DNA of 64,000 nt, taken from positions 1,302,001-1,366,000 of the forward strand of contig JAWKUN010000003.1 of the NCBI GenBank assembly GCA_041398565.1. Direction: 5' to 3'. Below the pieces are notes generated by a model that was given only the letters and a program-made list of their open reading frames with translations, was not told where the DNA came from and ran no database searches. This document shows, one piece after another, positions 1 to 9,725 of the stretch (positions are counted from its first letter, which is position 1; each line of letters starts with the position of its first letter). A program made the translations under genes and the position numbers. The DNA comes from DATGPD01 sp041398565 (GTDB taxonomy: Bacteria > Planctomycetota > UBA1135 > UBA2386).

Positions 1-1977
1 GTGGACGCGGCCGTCGGTCCCTTCTCGGCGCGTCTGGCCGGGCGCGGTCCGATGGCTGCGGCCGTGGGCATCGGCGGCGAGGAGGACACCGTGTCGCGGG
101 TGTTCGGCGCACAGACGCTGTCGCTCATCGGCTTTCCGCTCATGGTCGCCGGGCGCGGCCGCGGCTGCGTCCTCCTGCTGTTCGAGCAGGTGGCGCCGCC
201 GGCGGTCAACCTCGAGCTGCTGAGCGCCCTCGCCAGCCAGGTGGCGCTGGCCATGGAGAACGCGCGCCTCTACCAGGCCGCGGTCGAGGATCCCTACACC
301 GGGGCGTACGTGCCGGACTACTTCCGGCGGCGCTTGGCGCGCGACGTCGCTGCAGCGCAGACGCACGGGCAGGGCGTCGCTCTGCTGGGTATCGCGTTGC
401 TCGACGGCGACGCGGTGCGGGCCGGGCTCGGGTCGGAGCGCTTGGCCCGCTGTCTGGAGGCAGTGACCAGCGGCGTGCGCGCCGCGATCGCGCCGGCGCC
501 GGTGATCGGTCGTTGGTCGGCGAGCGAGCTGCGCGCCGTGGTGGTGGGAGCGACGAATGCCGACGCGGCGAGTCTGGTGGGGGATGTCACCGGGCTGATC
601 GGCCAGCTCGACCTCGGTCTGCCTTCGGAGTGGACACCGCTGCGCGTGGGCGTCGTCGCGGCGACGTTCCCCGACGAAGCGGTGAGCGCCGAGTTCCTGC
701 TCGACCTGGTCCACCAGCGCATGGCCGCGGCGCAGGCCTCGGTGGTGGCGGCGGTGCCCGCGCCCCTCGACTCCGAGGGGGCGCTGGTGGCGTCCAGCTC
801 GGCGATGCAGCAGATGCTGCACACGCTGCATCGCGTGGCGCCGACCGACATCCCCATCCTCATCGAGGGCGAGACGGGGACGGGCAAGGAGCTGCTCGCC
901 GACCTGGCGCACGCGTGGAGCCGGCGCCGCAAGGGACCGCTGGTCAAGGTGCACTGTGCGGCCCTGCCGGAGAGCCTGCTGCAGTCCGAGTTGTTCGGCT
1001 ACGAGCGGGGGGCCTTCACCGGCGCCGATTCGCGCAAGCTCGGCAAGTTCGAACTGGCCCGCGGCGGTACGGTGTTCCTCGACGAGATCGGCGAGATCCC
1101 GCTCGACGTACAGGTCAAGCTGCTGCGCGTGCTGCAACAGCGCGAGATCGATCGGGTCGGCGGCTTGCAGCCCATCCCAGTCGACGTGCGCATCGTGGCG
1201 GCGACCAACCGCAACCTGCGCGACATGGTGGCGCGCGGCCAGTTCCGCGAGGACTTCTACTACCGGCTGCAGGGCATGACGCTGTCGGTGCCGCCGTTGC
1301 GCGAGCGACGGAGCGAGATCCCGGCTCTGGTGGAGAGGTTCTGTGCCGAAGCGCGAGCCGCCGGCGACACGCGCGTGCGCGGCTTCACGACGGATGCCCT
1401 CGACGTCATCTACACGCACGATTGGCCGGGGAACGTGCGCGAGCTGCGCAACGCGGTGATGCGCGCGCTCGTCCTGGCGTCGGGTGAATGGGTGGAGCCC
1501 GTCCATCTCGACGGGCTGGTCTCACGGGCGGAGCCCGCGCCCGGTCCGGTGGGGGCGGCGCCGGTCGTCACGCGGCTGCGGCCCGAGAACGAGGGGATCC
1601 GCGACGCGTCCGGCGGACCTGGGCTCGGCAAGGCGTCGCCGTTGGCCGAGTCGGGGCTCGGCTCGTTTTCCGCGCCTGCGGGTCAACCAGTCGCTTGGCC
1701 GTCGGGGAGTGGGGATGAGCCAGACGATGAGGGGGTGGCCTCGGCCGATCCGGCTGCGCCGGAGCGCCGGAAGGACGACCCGCGCAGCTCCGGTCGGATC
1801 CCCCGCCTTCTCGGACTCCTGTCCGAGCGAGGCGAGATCAGCGTCGAGGATCACGTCCGGGACGCCCACATCAGCCCGCGCACCGCGCTGCGCGACCTGG
1901 ACGAACTCATTCGCCAAGGCCGCGTGTGGCGAATTGGAATTCGTCGCGGGGCCCGCTACCGCTTGGCGAATTCCTGA
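1..1977 (+). CDS. Sigma54-interacting AAA+ transcriptional regulator (5' end cut by window)
   Basis: Enhancer-binding-type regulator expected to remodel sigma54 RNA polymerase by ATP hydrolysis. The first 95 residues look like the end of a GAF sensor domain. Residues 95-230 resemble a degenerate GGDEF-type domain that opens with DPYTGAY and lacks the GGDEF motif. The AAA+ domain spans about 260-505, with Walker A GETGTGKE (290-297), the sigma54-contact loop GAFTGA (337-342) and a Walker B ending FLDEIGEIP. After a low-complexity linker, the C-terminus (about 598-655) is a DeoR-like winged helix (SPRTALRDLDELI) instead of the usual Fis helix. The GTG at base 1 is only the first codon visible, so the real start is probably upstream. 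It lies just upstream of an exported protein and secretion genes, but I see no convincing -24/-12 promoter for them. Confidence 0.88.
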   Translation: MDAAVGPFSARLAGRGPMAAAVGIGGEEDTVSRVFGAQTLSLIGFPLMVAGRGRGCVLLLFEQVAPPAVNLELLSALASQVALAMENARLYQAAVEDPYTGAYVPDYFRRRLARDVAAAQTHGQGVALLGIALLDGDAVRAGLGSERLARCLEAVTSGVRAAIAPAPVIGRWSASELRAVVVGATNADAASLVGDVTGLIGQLDLGLPSEWTPLRVGVVAATFPDEAVSAEFLLDLVHQRMAAAQASVVAAVPAPLDSEGALVASSSAMQQMLHTLHRVAPTDIPILIEGETGTGKELLADLAHAWSRRRKGPLVKVHCAALPESLLQSELFGYERGAFTGADSRKLGKFELARGGTVFLDEIGEIPLDVQVKLLRVLQQREIDRVGGLQPIPVDVRIVAATNRNLRDMVARGQFREDFYYRLQGMTLSVPPLRERRSEIPALVERFCAEARAAGDTRVRGFTTDALDVIYTHDWPGNVRELRNAVMRALVLASGEWVEPVHLDGLVSRAEPAPGPVGAAPVVTRLRPENEGIRDASGGPGLGKASPLAESGLGSFSAPAGQPVAWPSGSGDEPDDEGVASADPAAPERRKDDPRSSGRIPRLLGLLSERGEISVEDHVRDAHISPRTALRDLDELIRQGRVWRIGIRRGARYRLANS

Positions 1978-2172
1978 CGATCGGACTGCGAACTCGCTCG
2001 TCGATCTCGACTCGGGACAGGCCCTAAGTCCCATGGCATCGGACTCTCATGGTTTTCGTCACCGTGTGTTTCTCGCCACGGCACCGCGGTTGCTCAAGGC
2101 ATCGACGTCGAGAAAGACGCGAGCCGAGTTGGGCTAGCTCGTCGCGTTGGATCGGCGACCGGAGACAGCAAG

Positions 2173-2577
2173 ATGATCACCTCGATTCGCCACGGCTTTG
2201 CCATCGTCACCTTCCTCGCTTTCGCCGCAGCCGCACCGGTTGCCGCCCAGGGCGTGGTCCTGAAGAACAAGGCCGTCGTCCTCTTCGGCGAGGCCTCCAA
2301 CTGCTCGAAGCCGGCGACGGTCGACATCGAGAAGGTCGCCGAGAAGACCCCCGAGTATCGCGAGATCCAGGCACAAGGCCTGTCCGAGGACTCCGCCCGC
2401 TACAAGCTCCTGATCAACGCCATGCTGAAGCGCATCAAGGAAGCCTGCAAGGCGGTGGCGGAGGACGAGGGCAACGACCTGGTGGTGCGGCAGGGCGACA
2501 TCTCCAACGCCAAGGGGCTCACGGAGTCAGATTTGACCACCAAGGTGGTCGACTACGTGGAGAAGAACGCGAAGTAG
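2173..2577 (+). CDS. Small exported protein, possibly OmpH/Skp-like
   Basis: A 134-residue protein with a clear signal peptide (about residues 1-26, ending APVAAQG). The rest is charged and predicted helical, with one cysteine pair about 75 residues apart. The second half (IKEACKAVAEDEGNDLVVRQGD) resembles the C-terminal end of OmpH/Skp periplasmic chaperones, where a helix precedes a short 'G-dlVl...D.T' segment. The family is usually about 160 residues with a longer coiled coil, so this assignment is weak. It sits between the AAA+ regulator and the secretin, same strand. No strong ribosome-binding site is visible; 'gagacagcaag' lies just before the ATG. An unrelated small periplasmic protein is the alternative. 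Confidence 0.65.
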   Translation: MITSIRHGFAIVTFLAFAAAAPVAAQGVVLKNKAVVLFGEASNCSKPATVDIEKVAEKTPEYREIQAQGLSEDSARYKLLINAMLKRIKEACKAVAEDEGNDLVVRQGDISNAKGLTESDLTTKVVDYVEKNAK

Positions 2578-2663
2578 CGGTAGCCTGCGGTCCGCGGTTC
2601 GCTTCGGCGTAAAGCCGGACGGCCGCTCGGCGGCGATGGGCGGCCCGGCGGTGCAGGTGATCC

Positions 2664-4235
2664 ATGCGTGATCGAGCGCTCGGACGAGCGAAGTTGGTGT
2701 GTCCAGGTTCCGTGCGGCGCTTCGCCGCCCGCGCGCCCTCGGTTCGGCCTCGGTCGGGCGCTTGCGCGCTCGCCCTGGCGATCGCGCTCACGGCTTGCGT
2801 CAGCGAGCCGTCGCCGCAGCCGCCCCCGCCCGCGGTCTCGACCCAGACCTTCGACCCGGAGGGTCGGCCCACCGATGGTCGTGGCCTGGCGATGCGGGTG
2901 TGGGGGCCGGGGGAGGTGAAGCCGGCAGCGCCGGTCGCTGCCGAGGTGCCCGCCGCCGCGACGACGGCGGAAGCGAAGGAGGCGTTGCCGCAGCAACCGA
3001 GCGAATCGCCGCCGGCGATCCAGGACACCGCCCAGCGACAGGAGCGCGACGCCGCGCTGCGCAACCAGTTCGGCAGCGCCGTCGTCATCGCGCCCGACGG
3101 CACCGTCACCAAGCAGTACTTCCTCAGCGGCGAGACGGCGACCGTGTTCGAGAGCCTCTTGCGCGAACCCGGTGTGGCGGCGCCGCCCGAGACCGTTTCG
3201 ACCGGTCTCGATCTCGACAACAAGAGCCAGTGCGTGCTGGCGCGCATGATCGGCGAGCATCGTGTGCGGCTGACGCTGTTCAAGGACTTCGAGAAGATCG
3301 TGGCCGGCGACATCAAGGCCGTGGTCACCGGCGCCAACCCGCCCACGGCCACCTCCGTGTCGAACTCGCTGCTGCTGGTCACGGCGCAGCCGCAGGCACT
3401 GGCGGCGTTCGAGGCGGCGCTGAACCTCTTCTTCTCCAGCGTGCCCCAGATCGAGCTCGAGGTGAAGGTTGTGGAGTTCCAGGCCACCGACGCGGTCGCC
3501 TTCGGCACCCGCCCTCTCGACAACGACACGCCCACCTTCACCGATCTGCAGCCGGCGCGCTTCGTCAAGGACTTCACGTCGTTGTTCCCGCTGGCGCCAC
3601 CGACCGTGGGTACCGGGCAGGGCGCCGAGCGCGGCGTACTGACCCTCGGCGGCGTGCACGACGGCTGGGAGCTCAACGCGCGCCTCGAGGCCCTGGAGCT
3701 GAGCCAGCTCGCCGACATCCTGAGCCAGCCCCGGCTCACCGTGCGCAACGGCGGTACCGCCTCGGTGTCGACGTTGACGCAGGTGCCCTTCACCAAGGCG
3801 AAGTTCACCTCGTCCGGCTCGAACACCGTGGCCGACATCGCCTTCCAGCCGGTCGGCATCCAGGTGAACATCCGCCCGGTGATCGCCGGCACCGACACCG
3901 TCATCCTGCAGATCTACGCCAAGGTCTCGGCGGTGACCGGCTTCACGCCGACCGAACCGGTGCCCACGCCGACCATCTCCGAGCGCGAGGTCGTCACCCA
4001 GGTGCACGTGCGCCACGACCAGGCGACGACGATCAGCGGGCTGCTCAGCAAGAGCACCTTCGACAACGTCTCCAAGGTCCCCCTGCTGGGCGACATCCCG
4101 ATCCTCGGCTTCCTGTTCCGCTCGACCACCAAGCAGGAGACGACCCAGAACGTCGAGTTCATCATCATCCCGCGCATCAAGTACGGGCTCGACCGGACCG
4201 AGGACGTCGACTTCCTCAATCCGCTCGGCGGCTGA
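2664..4235 (+). CDS. gspD: Secretin (type II secretion outer-membrane channel, GspD/PulD-like)
   Basis: A 523-residue secretin, expected to form the outer-membrane pore of a type II secretion or type IV pilus system. The N-terminus carries a hydrophobic stretch and a lipobox-like LTAC at residues 42-45, suggesting a lipid-anchored form. Residues 47-120 are Pro/Ala-rich. Residues 150-260 fit short secretin N-domains, and the C-terminal half is a secretin domain with the hallmark VPLLGDIPILGFLFRS near residue 480. Most GspD proteins are longer, so the periplasmic N-domains are reduced. The start is uncertain: in-frame TTG at 2694 and GTG at 2697 would shorten the long leader before the hydrophobic core. 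The next gene is a GspK-like pseudopilin 90 bases away on the same strand, which favours type II secretion over PilQ. Confidence 0.82.
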   Translation: MRDRALGRAKLVCPGSVRRFAARAPSVRPRSGACALALAIALTACVSEPSPQPPPPAVSTQTFDPEGRPTDGRGLAMRVWGPGEVKPAAPVAAEVPAAATTAEAKEALPQQPSESPPAIQDTAQRQERDAALRNQFGSAVVIAPDGTVTKQYFLSGETATVFESLLREPGVAAPPETVSTGLDLDNKSQCVLARMIGEHRVRLTLFKDFEKIVAGDIKAVVTGANPPTATSVSNSLLLVTAQPQALAAFEAALNLFFSSVPQIELEVKVVEFQATDAVAFGTRPLDNDTPTFTDLQPARFVKDFTSLFPLAPPTVGTGQGAERGVLTLGGVHDGWELNARLEALELSQLADILSQPRLTVRNGGTASVSTLTQVPFTKAKFTSSGSNTVADIAFQPVGIQVNIRPVIAGTDTVILQIYAKVSAVTGFTPTEPVPTPTISEREVVTQVHVRHDQATTISGLLSKSTFDNVSKVPLLGDIPILGFLFRSTTKQETTQNVEFIIIPRIKYGLDRTEDVDFLNPLGG

Positions 4236-4324
4236 GCCAGGGCCCCTCGGGGGCTCGGCGGCCGGGGATGGGCAACCTTGGGCGCCGGCGGAAGGAACCG
4301 GCATAATCGGACGTCTCATCCCGG

Positions 4325-5887
4325 ATGCACCGCCCGACCCAGCCCACGGCCTCTCCTGGCGTCCCCCGCCCCGCGGCGCACGAGCGCGGCTTCGCCCTCA
4401 TCATGGTGCTGATCCTCAGCATCCTGCTGTACGTGATCATCGCCGAACTGGTGACCACCGCCCGCATGGCGCGGTTCACCGGCGAGAACGACGCGCTGCT
4501 GGCGCGTATGCGCAACCACATGCGCTACACGCTGTCGCAGGTCGAGGACATGCTGGTCGACGACAAGCCGTCGAGCGGTGGCGAGGGCGGGGCGGGTGGT
4601 CTGGGGGGCGTGGGCGCAGCCGCGGGGGGGGCCGCCGGTGGTGAGTCGGCGACGGGCCAGCAGGGCGAAGAGGAAGACCTCGCCGGGACCGCCGACGGTA
4701 GCCAGGACGCTTGGTACGAGCCGCAGGGATACTCGGACGGCGACATCACCACCTACGTCTGGGTCGAGGACGAGAACCGCAAGTTCAACATCCTGTCGTT
4801 GGTCAGCGAGGACGAGGAGTTCGCGCGCGAGTCGCGGCGCCGGTTCGTCCGCCTCATCGACTACCTGCGCGAGGACTCGCCGCTCGACCTCAATTCGGGA
4901 GACGGCGAGCGGCTCGCCAACCAGATCGTCGAGTGGATGCGCGGGCAGGCGCGGACCGTGCAGATGCCGCGGCCGCCGCTCAAGAGCGACAAGCCGGAGA
5001 GCAACGTGACCCTCATGCTGCACCTCGACGAGATGCGCATGTTCGAGGGCGTCACCGACGAGCTGTTCTACGACCAGGTGATCGACAACAAGCTCATGCT
5101 CGGTCTGGAGTCGGTGCTGACCGTGTCGACCTCATGGGTGACCGATCCTGGCGACCCCGACAAGCTCGCAGCCCGTGGTTCGCCGGCGAACCCCACCGGT
5201 GGCGGCAGCCCCGCCGGCAGTAGTGGAACCGGAAGCACCGGCGGCGGAGGTGCGAGCAACACCGGTGGTGCCCAGGGCGCCGGCGGCACGTCGGAGCCGC
5301 CGATCGGCGAGGGCATCAAGATCAACATCAACACCGCCAGCCGGCCGGTCCTGCGCTGTCTGTTCGGCGAGAACGAGATCGCCCCGGCGGTCATCGAGGC
5401 GATCCTTCGCTACCGGAACGAGGAGCTGCCTCCCAGCGACACGCAGACGGCCGAGTCGCAGCTCGTCAACGAAGGCGACCAGGCGAAGCGCAAGATGTTC
5501 GGCGAGGTGCAGGATCTCGAGAAGGTCCCCGAGTTCATGAACATCGGCAACCCCGAGACCAAAGAGAAGTTCTACGAACTGACCACCACCCACTCCGACG
5601 TGTTCAGCGTGCACATGGCGTCGATGTTCAAGCGCAACGAAGAGAACCGCGTGTTCGTCCTGCGGCGCTCGGCCTCGATCCTGGTGCGCCTGCAGGATGG
5701 CGAGGAGTCGCGCCTGCATCCGATCCTTCTGCTCGAGGACCGCGCCGGCCTGCGCGTCATGCCGATCGACTTCCAGGACCAGTACGAAGACGAACTGCGG
5801 CGCAACGACTACGCCGACCAGTTCGCACGCGACGAGCGTGCCTGGAATCCGTTCTTCCTCGAGTTCTACCGCCCGCGGCAGCAATAG
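4325..5887 (+). CDS. gspK: Type II secretion minor pseudopilin GspK-like protein
   Basis: A 520-residue protein with a type IV prepilin leader: HERG22 then F23ALIMVLILS, cleaved by prepilin peptidase between G22 and F23. Position +5 of the mature protein is Met, not Glu; absence of Glu5 is typical of GspK, the pseudopilus tip subunit. The signature DENRKFNILSLV (about residue 150) matches the GspK core, and a second conserved stretch IKININTASRPVL (about 330) resembles the helix-hairpin-helix part of GspK. Two Gly/Ser/Ala-rich linkers (about residues 82-120 and 283-322) make it much longer than the usual 320-residue GspK. It directly follows the secretin gene and probably shares its operon. 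Confidence 0.82.
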   Translation: MHRPTQPTASPGVPRPAAHERGFALIMVLILSILLYVIIAELVTTARMARFTGENDALLARMRNHMRYTLSQVEDMLVDDKPSSGGEGGAGGLGGVGAAAGGAAGGESATGQQGEEEDLAGTADGSQDAWYEPQGYSDGDITTYVWVEDENRKFNILSLVSEDEEFARESRRRFVRLIDYLREDSPLDLNSGDGERLANQIVEWMRGQARTVQMPRPPLKSDKPESNVTLMLHLDEMRMFEGVTDELFYDQVIDNKLMLGLESVLTVSTSWVTDPGDPDKLAARGSPANPTGGGSPAGSSGTGSTGGGGASNTGGAQGAGGTSEPPIGEGIKININTASRPVLRCLFGENEIAPAVIEAILRYRNEELPPSDTQTAESQLVNEGDQAKRKMFGEVQDLEKVPEFMNIGNPETKEKFYELTTTHSDVFSVHMASMFKRNEENRVFVLRRSASILVRLQDGEESRLHPILLLEDRAGLRVMPIDFQDQYEDELRRNDYADQFARDERAWNPFFLEFYRPRQQ

Positions 5888-5949
5888 CGCTTCCCAGCCG
5901 CGATCTCTCCAGCAGCGTCTACCGAGCAGGGATCTCCCGAGCAGCGGCC

Positions 5950-7089
5950 TCAGGCCGGCGGCTTGCCGGTCTCCATCACCTGGCGGAAGCGCTCGAACAG
6001 GTAGAGCGAGTCGTGCGGTCCAGGCGCCGCCTCCGGGTGGTACTGCACTGAGAACACCGGCAGCTCGCGGTGGCAGAGCCCCTCGACGGTCTTGTCGTTC
6101 AGGTTGACGTGCGTGACCTGCACCGGTGACGGCAACTGGCTGGGGTCGACGGCGAACGAGTGGTTCTGCGCCGTGATCTCGACCTTTTCGGTGGCCAGGT
6201 CCAACACCGGTTGGTTGCCGCCGTGGTGGCCGAACTTGAGCTTGTAGGTCTTGGCGCCGAACACCTGGCCGAGCACCTGGTGGCCCAGGCAGATGCCGAA
6301 GACCGGCACCTTCCGTACCAGGGTCTTGGCCGCGGCGACGGCGTACGTGCAGATGGCCGGGTCGCCAGGGCCGTTGCTCAAGAACACCCCGTCCGGACGA
6401 TGCTCCAGCACGGCCTCTGCCGGCGTCGTCGCCGGCACGACCCTCACGTCGAAGCCGCTCTCGACGAGGGAGCGCAGGATGTTGCGCTTGGCGCCGAAAT
6501 CGTAGGCCACGACCTTCAGCGTCCGCCGCTGCGGTCCTGGCACCGGGCGGGGCGGCGGGAACAGGGTCTCGTCTCCGCGCGCCCAGTGCAACGTCTCCTT
6601 GGTGGTGACGTCGGCGACGTGGTCGACGTCGCTGGTGGTGGGTGCGGCCTTGATGCGCTGCACGAGGGTCGCGACTTCGGTGTCGAGGTCGTCGGTGATC
6701 ATGACCCTGAGAGCGCCGCCGGTGCGCACCCGGCGCGTGAGCATGCGCGTGTCCACACGGTCGATGCCGGGTACGCCGTGCTGCAGCAGGTAGTCACCGA
6801 GTTCGCCGGCCGAGCGGAAGTTGCTGCTGCGGTCGCACGCTTCGCGCACGATGAGCCCCGACAGCCACAGGCGCGCGGACTCCTCGTCCTCGCTGTTCAC
6901 TCCGTAGTTGCCGATGTGCGGCTGGGTGAGCAGCACCGTCTGTCCGCGGTACGAGGGATCGGTGAGGATCTCCTGGTAGCCGCTCATCGAGGTGTTGAAC
7001 ACCAGCTCACCGATCGTGGTGGAGCTGGCGCCAAAAGAGCGGCCGAGACAGGTTGTGCCGTCTTCGAGGACCAGGCGGGCGAGCTTCAT
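5950..7089 (-). CDS. carA: Carbamoyl-phosphate synthase small (glutaminase) subunit
   Basis: CarA hydrolyses glutamine and passes ammonia to CarB to make carbamoyl phosphate for pyrimidine and arginine synthesis. The N-terminal CPSase small-chain domain begins KLARLVLEDGT and contains FNTSMSGYQEILTDPSY. The C-terminal class I amidotransferase domain has the nucleophile motif GICLGHQ and the His of SVQYHPEA, followed by a matching Glu region. The length of 379 residues is normal. I chose the ATG at 7089 because the family normally starts two or three residues before this LVLEDG block; a GTG at 7116 would add nine residues. The gene ends facing gspK. carB is not in the window. Confidence 0.96.
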   Translation of the reverse strand: MKLARLVLEDGTTCLGRSFGASSTTIGELVFNTSMSGYQEILTDPSYRGQTVLLTQPHIGNYGVNSEDEESARLWLSGLIVREACDRSSNFRSAGELGDYLLQHGVPGIDRVDTRMLTRRVRTGGALRVMITDDLDTEVATLVQRIKAAPTTSDVDHVADVTTKETLHWARGDETLFPPPRPVPGPQRRTLKVVAYDFGAKRNILRSLVESGFDVRVVPATTPAEAVLEHRPDGVFLSNGPGDPAICTYAVAAAKTLVRKVPVFGICLGHQVLGQVFGAKTYKLKFGHHGGNQPVLDLATEKVEITAQNHSFAVDPSQLPSPVQVTHVNLNDKTVEGLCHRELPVFSVQYHPEAAPGPHDSLYLFERFRQVMETGKPPA

Positions 7090-7269
7090 CGGCGGCGGAG
7101 TAGACCCCGAGGCCACGGCCGGGGCAACCGGATGGCGAGGAAGCCAGCGCCGATCGTCGCACTTCGAGCTCGTCGCGGCCGGGGCCGCAACCGAGGGCTT
7201 GGCGGCCCTCGCAGGCTTCCGTGCTCGACGTTGCCGGCGGCCGCCCTCGCGACCGCGAGCCCTTCGAGC

Positions 7270-8319
7270 TCAGGGCGCGCGCGAGCTACGGGTGGTCGCC
7301 ATGGCCTCGAGATCGAGCTGCGACGGTGCACCGTGCGCCCAGAGGTGGGCGCCGAGGCCGGCCACCATCGCGGCGTTGTCCGAGCAGAGGTCGGGCGGGG
7401 GCAGCACCACCGCCAGCTCGGCCAGGTCGCGATGCGACTGGATCTCGGCGCGCAAGCGCTCGTTGCGGGCGACGCCGCCGCCGATCGCCAGGCTGCGCGC
7501 GCCGCAGGAGCGCGCCGCGCGCGCCAGCTTGGCCACCAGCGTGTCGACGACGGCCGCCTGGTAGGCGGCGGCCACGTCGGCGAGCGTCACCGGGTCGAGG
7601 GTTCGCCCCTGGTCGAGCCCGCGCTTTTGCAGGTGCACCAGCAGGGCCGTCTTCAGCCCGCTGAACGAGAAGTCGAGCGAGTCGGGCGCGAGCAAGGCGC
7701 GGGGGAAGGCGACGCTCGCCGGGTCGCCACCGTGTGCCGCGGCCTGGATCGACGGGCCCCCCGGATACGGCAGGCCCAGGAGCGCCGCCGCCTTGTCGAG
7801 CGCCTCGCCGGCCGCGTCGTCGCGCGTGGCGCCCAGGCGTTCGGCGTGGCCGGGTCCGTCGACGCGGTACATGGCGGTGTGGCCACCCGACGCGACCAGA
7901 GCCAGCAAGGGCAGCGGCGATTCGGGCGACGTCATGAAGGCTGCGTGGATGTGCGCCTGCACGTGGTCGACGCCGACCAGCGGCAAGCGGAAGCGCCAGC
8001 ACAACGCCTTGGCCGCGGCCAGCCCGACCAGCAGGCAGCCGATCATGCCTGGACGGTGGGTCACCGCCACAGCGTCGAGGTCTCTCGGCTGCAGCCGGGC
8101 CTCCGCCAGCGCTTGCCGCAGGATCGGCAGGATGCGCACCACGTGCGAGCGGCTGGCGATCTCGGGTACGACGCCGCGGAAGCGCGCGTGCAGCTCGTGC
8201 TGCGAGGCGATGACGTTGCTGAGCACTTCGCGCCCACCGCGCACGACTGCGGCGGCGGTCTCGTCGCAAGACGACTCGATACCCAGCACCAGGCTCGCGT
8301 CGGTGTTCGCCGCGGTCAC
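7270..8319 (-). CDS. tsaD: tRNA N6-adenosine threonylcarbamoyltransferase TsaD
   Basis: Transfers the threonylcarbamoyl group to A37 of ANN-decoding tRNAs (t6A synthesis). The ASKHA-fold protein begins VLGIESSCDETAAAVV and carries the metal-binding pair in HVQAH, the SGGHTAMY loop and GGGVARNERLR near the C-terminus. It is 349 residues, normal for bacteria. Translation probably starts at a GTG (8319-8317) that overlaps the TGA stop of the upstream S41 protease as GTGA, so the two genes are likely translationally coupled. The reading frame stays open much further upstream, but that part is a shadow of the protease gene in another frame. Confidence 0.96.
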   Translation of the reverse strand: MTAANTDASLVLGIESSCDETAAAVVRGGREVLSNVIASQHELHARFRGVVPEIASRSHVVRILPILRQALAEARLQPRDLDAVAVTHRPGMIGCLLVGLAAAKALCWRFRLPLVGVDHVQAHIHAAFMTSPESPLPLLALVASGGHTAMYRVDGPGHAERLGATRDDAAGEALDKAAALLGLPYPGGPSIQAAAHGGDPASVAFPRALLAPDSLDFSFSGLKTALLVHLQKRGLDQGRTLDPVTLADVAAAYQAAVVDTLVAKLARAARSCGARSLAIGGGVARNERLRAEIQSHRDLAELAVVLPPPDLCSDNAAMVAGLGAHLWAHGAPSQLDLEAMATTRSSRAP

Positions 8320-9725
8320 TTGGGTTCGCCTGTCGGCTGCGGCGCCAGCGCCGCGCGCGCCACCGCCAGCGCACGCGCCAGCTGCGCGTCGGCGTCCGGG
8401 CCGAGCGGGGGCGTCTCGCCGGGAAGGTCGAGATCGGCCGAGAGTTCGCGCGCCGGCGCCTTGTAGGGCGTTGGCACTTCGTCGTCGATCAGTTGGTCGC
8501 GCAGGGCCTTGAGGTCCGCGGCGGCCACGTCGACCTCCACGTCGGGGGCGATGCCGCCGGCAGCCTTGCCGTCGTGCGGCCCGCGCATCTTGCTGCCGAT
8601 GTTGCGGCCCGACGGCGTGTAGTAGCGGGACGTGGTGAGCTTGAGTCGGAAGTCGAGGCCTTCCCAGCGGTAGATGCTCTGCACGACGCCCTTGCCGTAG
8701 GTGCGCTTGCCGACCAGGGTGGCGCGGTGGTGGTCTTGCAAGGCTCCGGCCAAGACCTCGCTCGCGCTGGCGCTCTGCTCGTTCACCAGCAGCACCAGCG
8801 GTAGGTCCGGGCGCGTGGTCTTGGCGGGGTCGACGTCGATGCGGCTCTGTTCGACGTCGTCGCGGGCGCGCAAGCTGACGATGTTGCCTTCCGTCAGAAA
8901 GCGGTTGGCGATGAGGACGCTCTCGGTGAGGAGTCCACCGAGGTTGAAGCGCACGTCGACGATCAGCGCGTCGAGCTTGCCGCCGGCCTCGGTCTCCAGT
9001 GCGCCGAGGGCCGCGTCGAACTCGCTGGCGGTGCGCTGCTGGAAGGCACCGACGTAGACGTAGCCGATGCGCGGCTCGCGTTCGAGCAGCCGCGCCCACT
9101 TGACGCTCTGGCGCTGCACGTCGGCGCGCTCGAGCAGACACTCGCGCCTCTCGCCGGCGCGTGACTCGACCATGAGCTTGACCGACGTGCCGGGCATCCC
9201 GAGCAGGCGCTTGCGCGCTTCGGCGGTGACGTTGTCGGGTGTGAGGCCTTCGAGGGTCTCACCGTCGACGGCGAGGATGCGGTCACCCACCGTCAGACCG
9301 GCGCGCTCGGCTGGCCCGCCGGGCATGGGATAGAGGACCGTGATGGGCACGTGGCGCGCGACCATCGTGATGCCGATTCCCTGGTACTCCCCGGTGGTGG
9401 CGGTGTCGAAGGCCTTGGCCTTGTCGGGCGGCACGAAGGTGCTGTAGTCGTCCAGATCGCGCACCATGCCGACGATGGCGTCCCGAATCAGCTCGTGGCC
9501 GTCGTGCGCGTCGACGTGGTGCTGCATCACCTGCCGGTAGACGAGACGCAGCATGCGCATCTCGTCGCCGGGGAGGTCTTGGTCGCGGAGCCGCCAGAAC
9601 TCGAGCGTCAGTACGGTGACCGTGAACGCGAGTGCGCCGCAGGCCGAGAGCAGCCACCAGGGGATACGGTTCCGGTGTTCCACGAGAGGTGATTCGGCGA
9701 TCGTCAGCGGAGGGCTTGCGCGCAT
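8316..9725 (-). CDS. S41-family C-terminal processing protease (CtpA-like)
   Basis: An exported PDZ-containing serine protease that trims C-termini of periplasmic or outer-membrane proteins. Residues 22-42 form one hydrophobic anchor. A PDZ domain (about 105-200) includes YQGIGITM and GGPAERAGLTVGD. The catalytic S41 domain has Ser320 in SASASE and Lys345 in TYGKGVVQ; their 25-residue spacing equals that of the E. coli Prc dyad. The substrate-side motif reads FNLGGLL where most homologues have NPGG. At 469 residues it fits the CtpA group. ATG at 9725 is used; a GTG at 9683 (before EHRNRIPWW) would also keep the anchor. Upstream of tsaD with a four-base overlap. Confidence 0.93.
   Translation of the reverse strand: MRASPPLTIAESPLVEHRNRIPWWLLSACGALAFTVTVLTLEFWRLRDQDLPGDEMRMLRLVYRQVMQHHVDAHDGHELIRDAIVGMVRDLDDYSTFVPPDKAKAFDTATTGEYQGIGITMVARHVPITVLYPMPGGPAERAGLTVGDRILAVDGETLEGLTPDNVTAEARKRLLGMPGTSVKLMVESRAGERRECLLERADVQRQSVKWARLLEREPRIGYVYVGAFQQRTASEFDAALGALETEAGGKLDALIVDVRFNLGGLLTESVLIANRFLTEGNIVSLRARDDVEQSRIDVDPAKTTRPDLPLVLLVNEQSASASEVLAGALQDHHRATLVGKRTYGKGVVQSIYRWEGLDFRLKLTTSRYYTPSGRNIGSKMRGPHDGKAAGGIAPDVEVDVAAADLKALRDQLIDDEVPTPYKAPARELSADLDLPGETPPLGPDADAQLARALAVARAALAPQPTGEPK

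Noticed and set aside
2027..2172. Sigma54 -24/-12 promoter before the exported protein gene
   Set aside because: A TGGCAT occurs but the GC of the -12 box is not at the required ten-base spacing.
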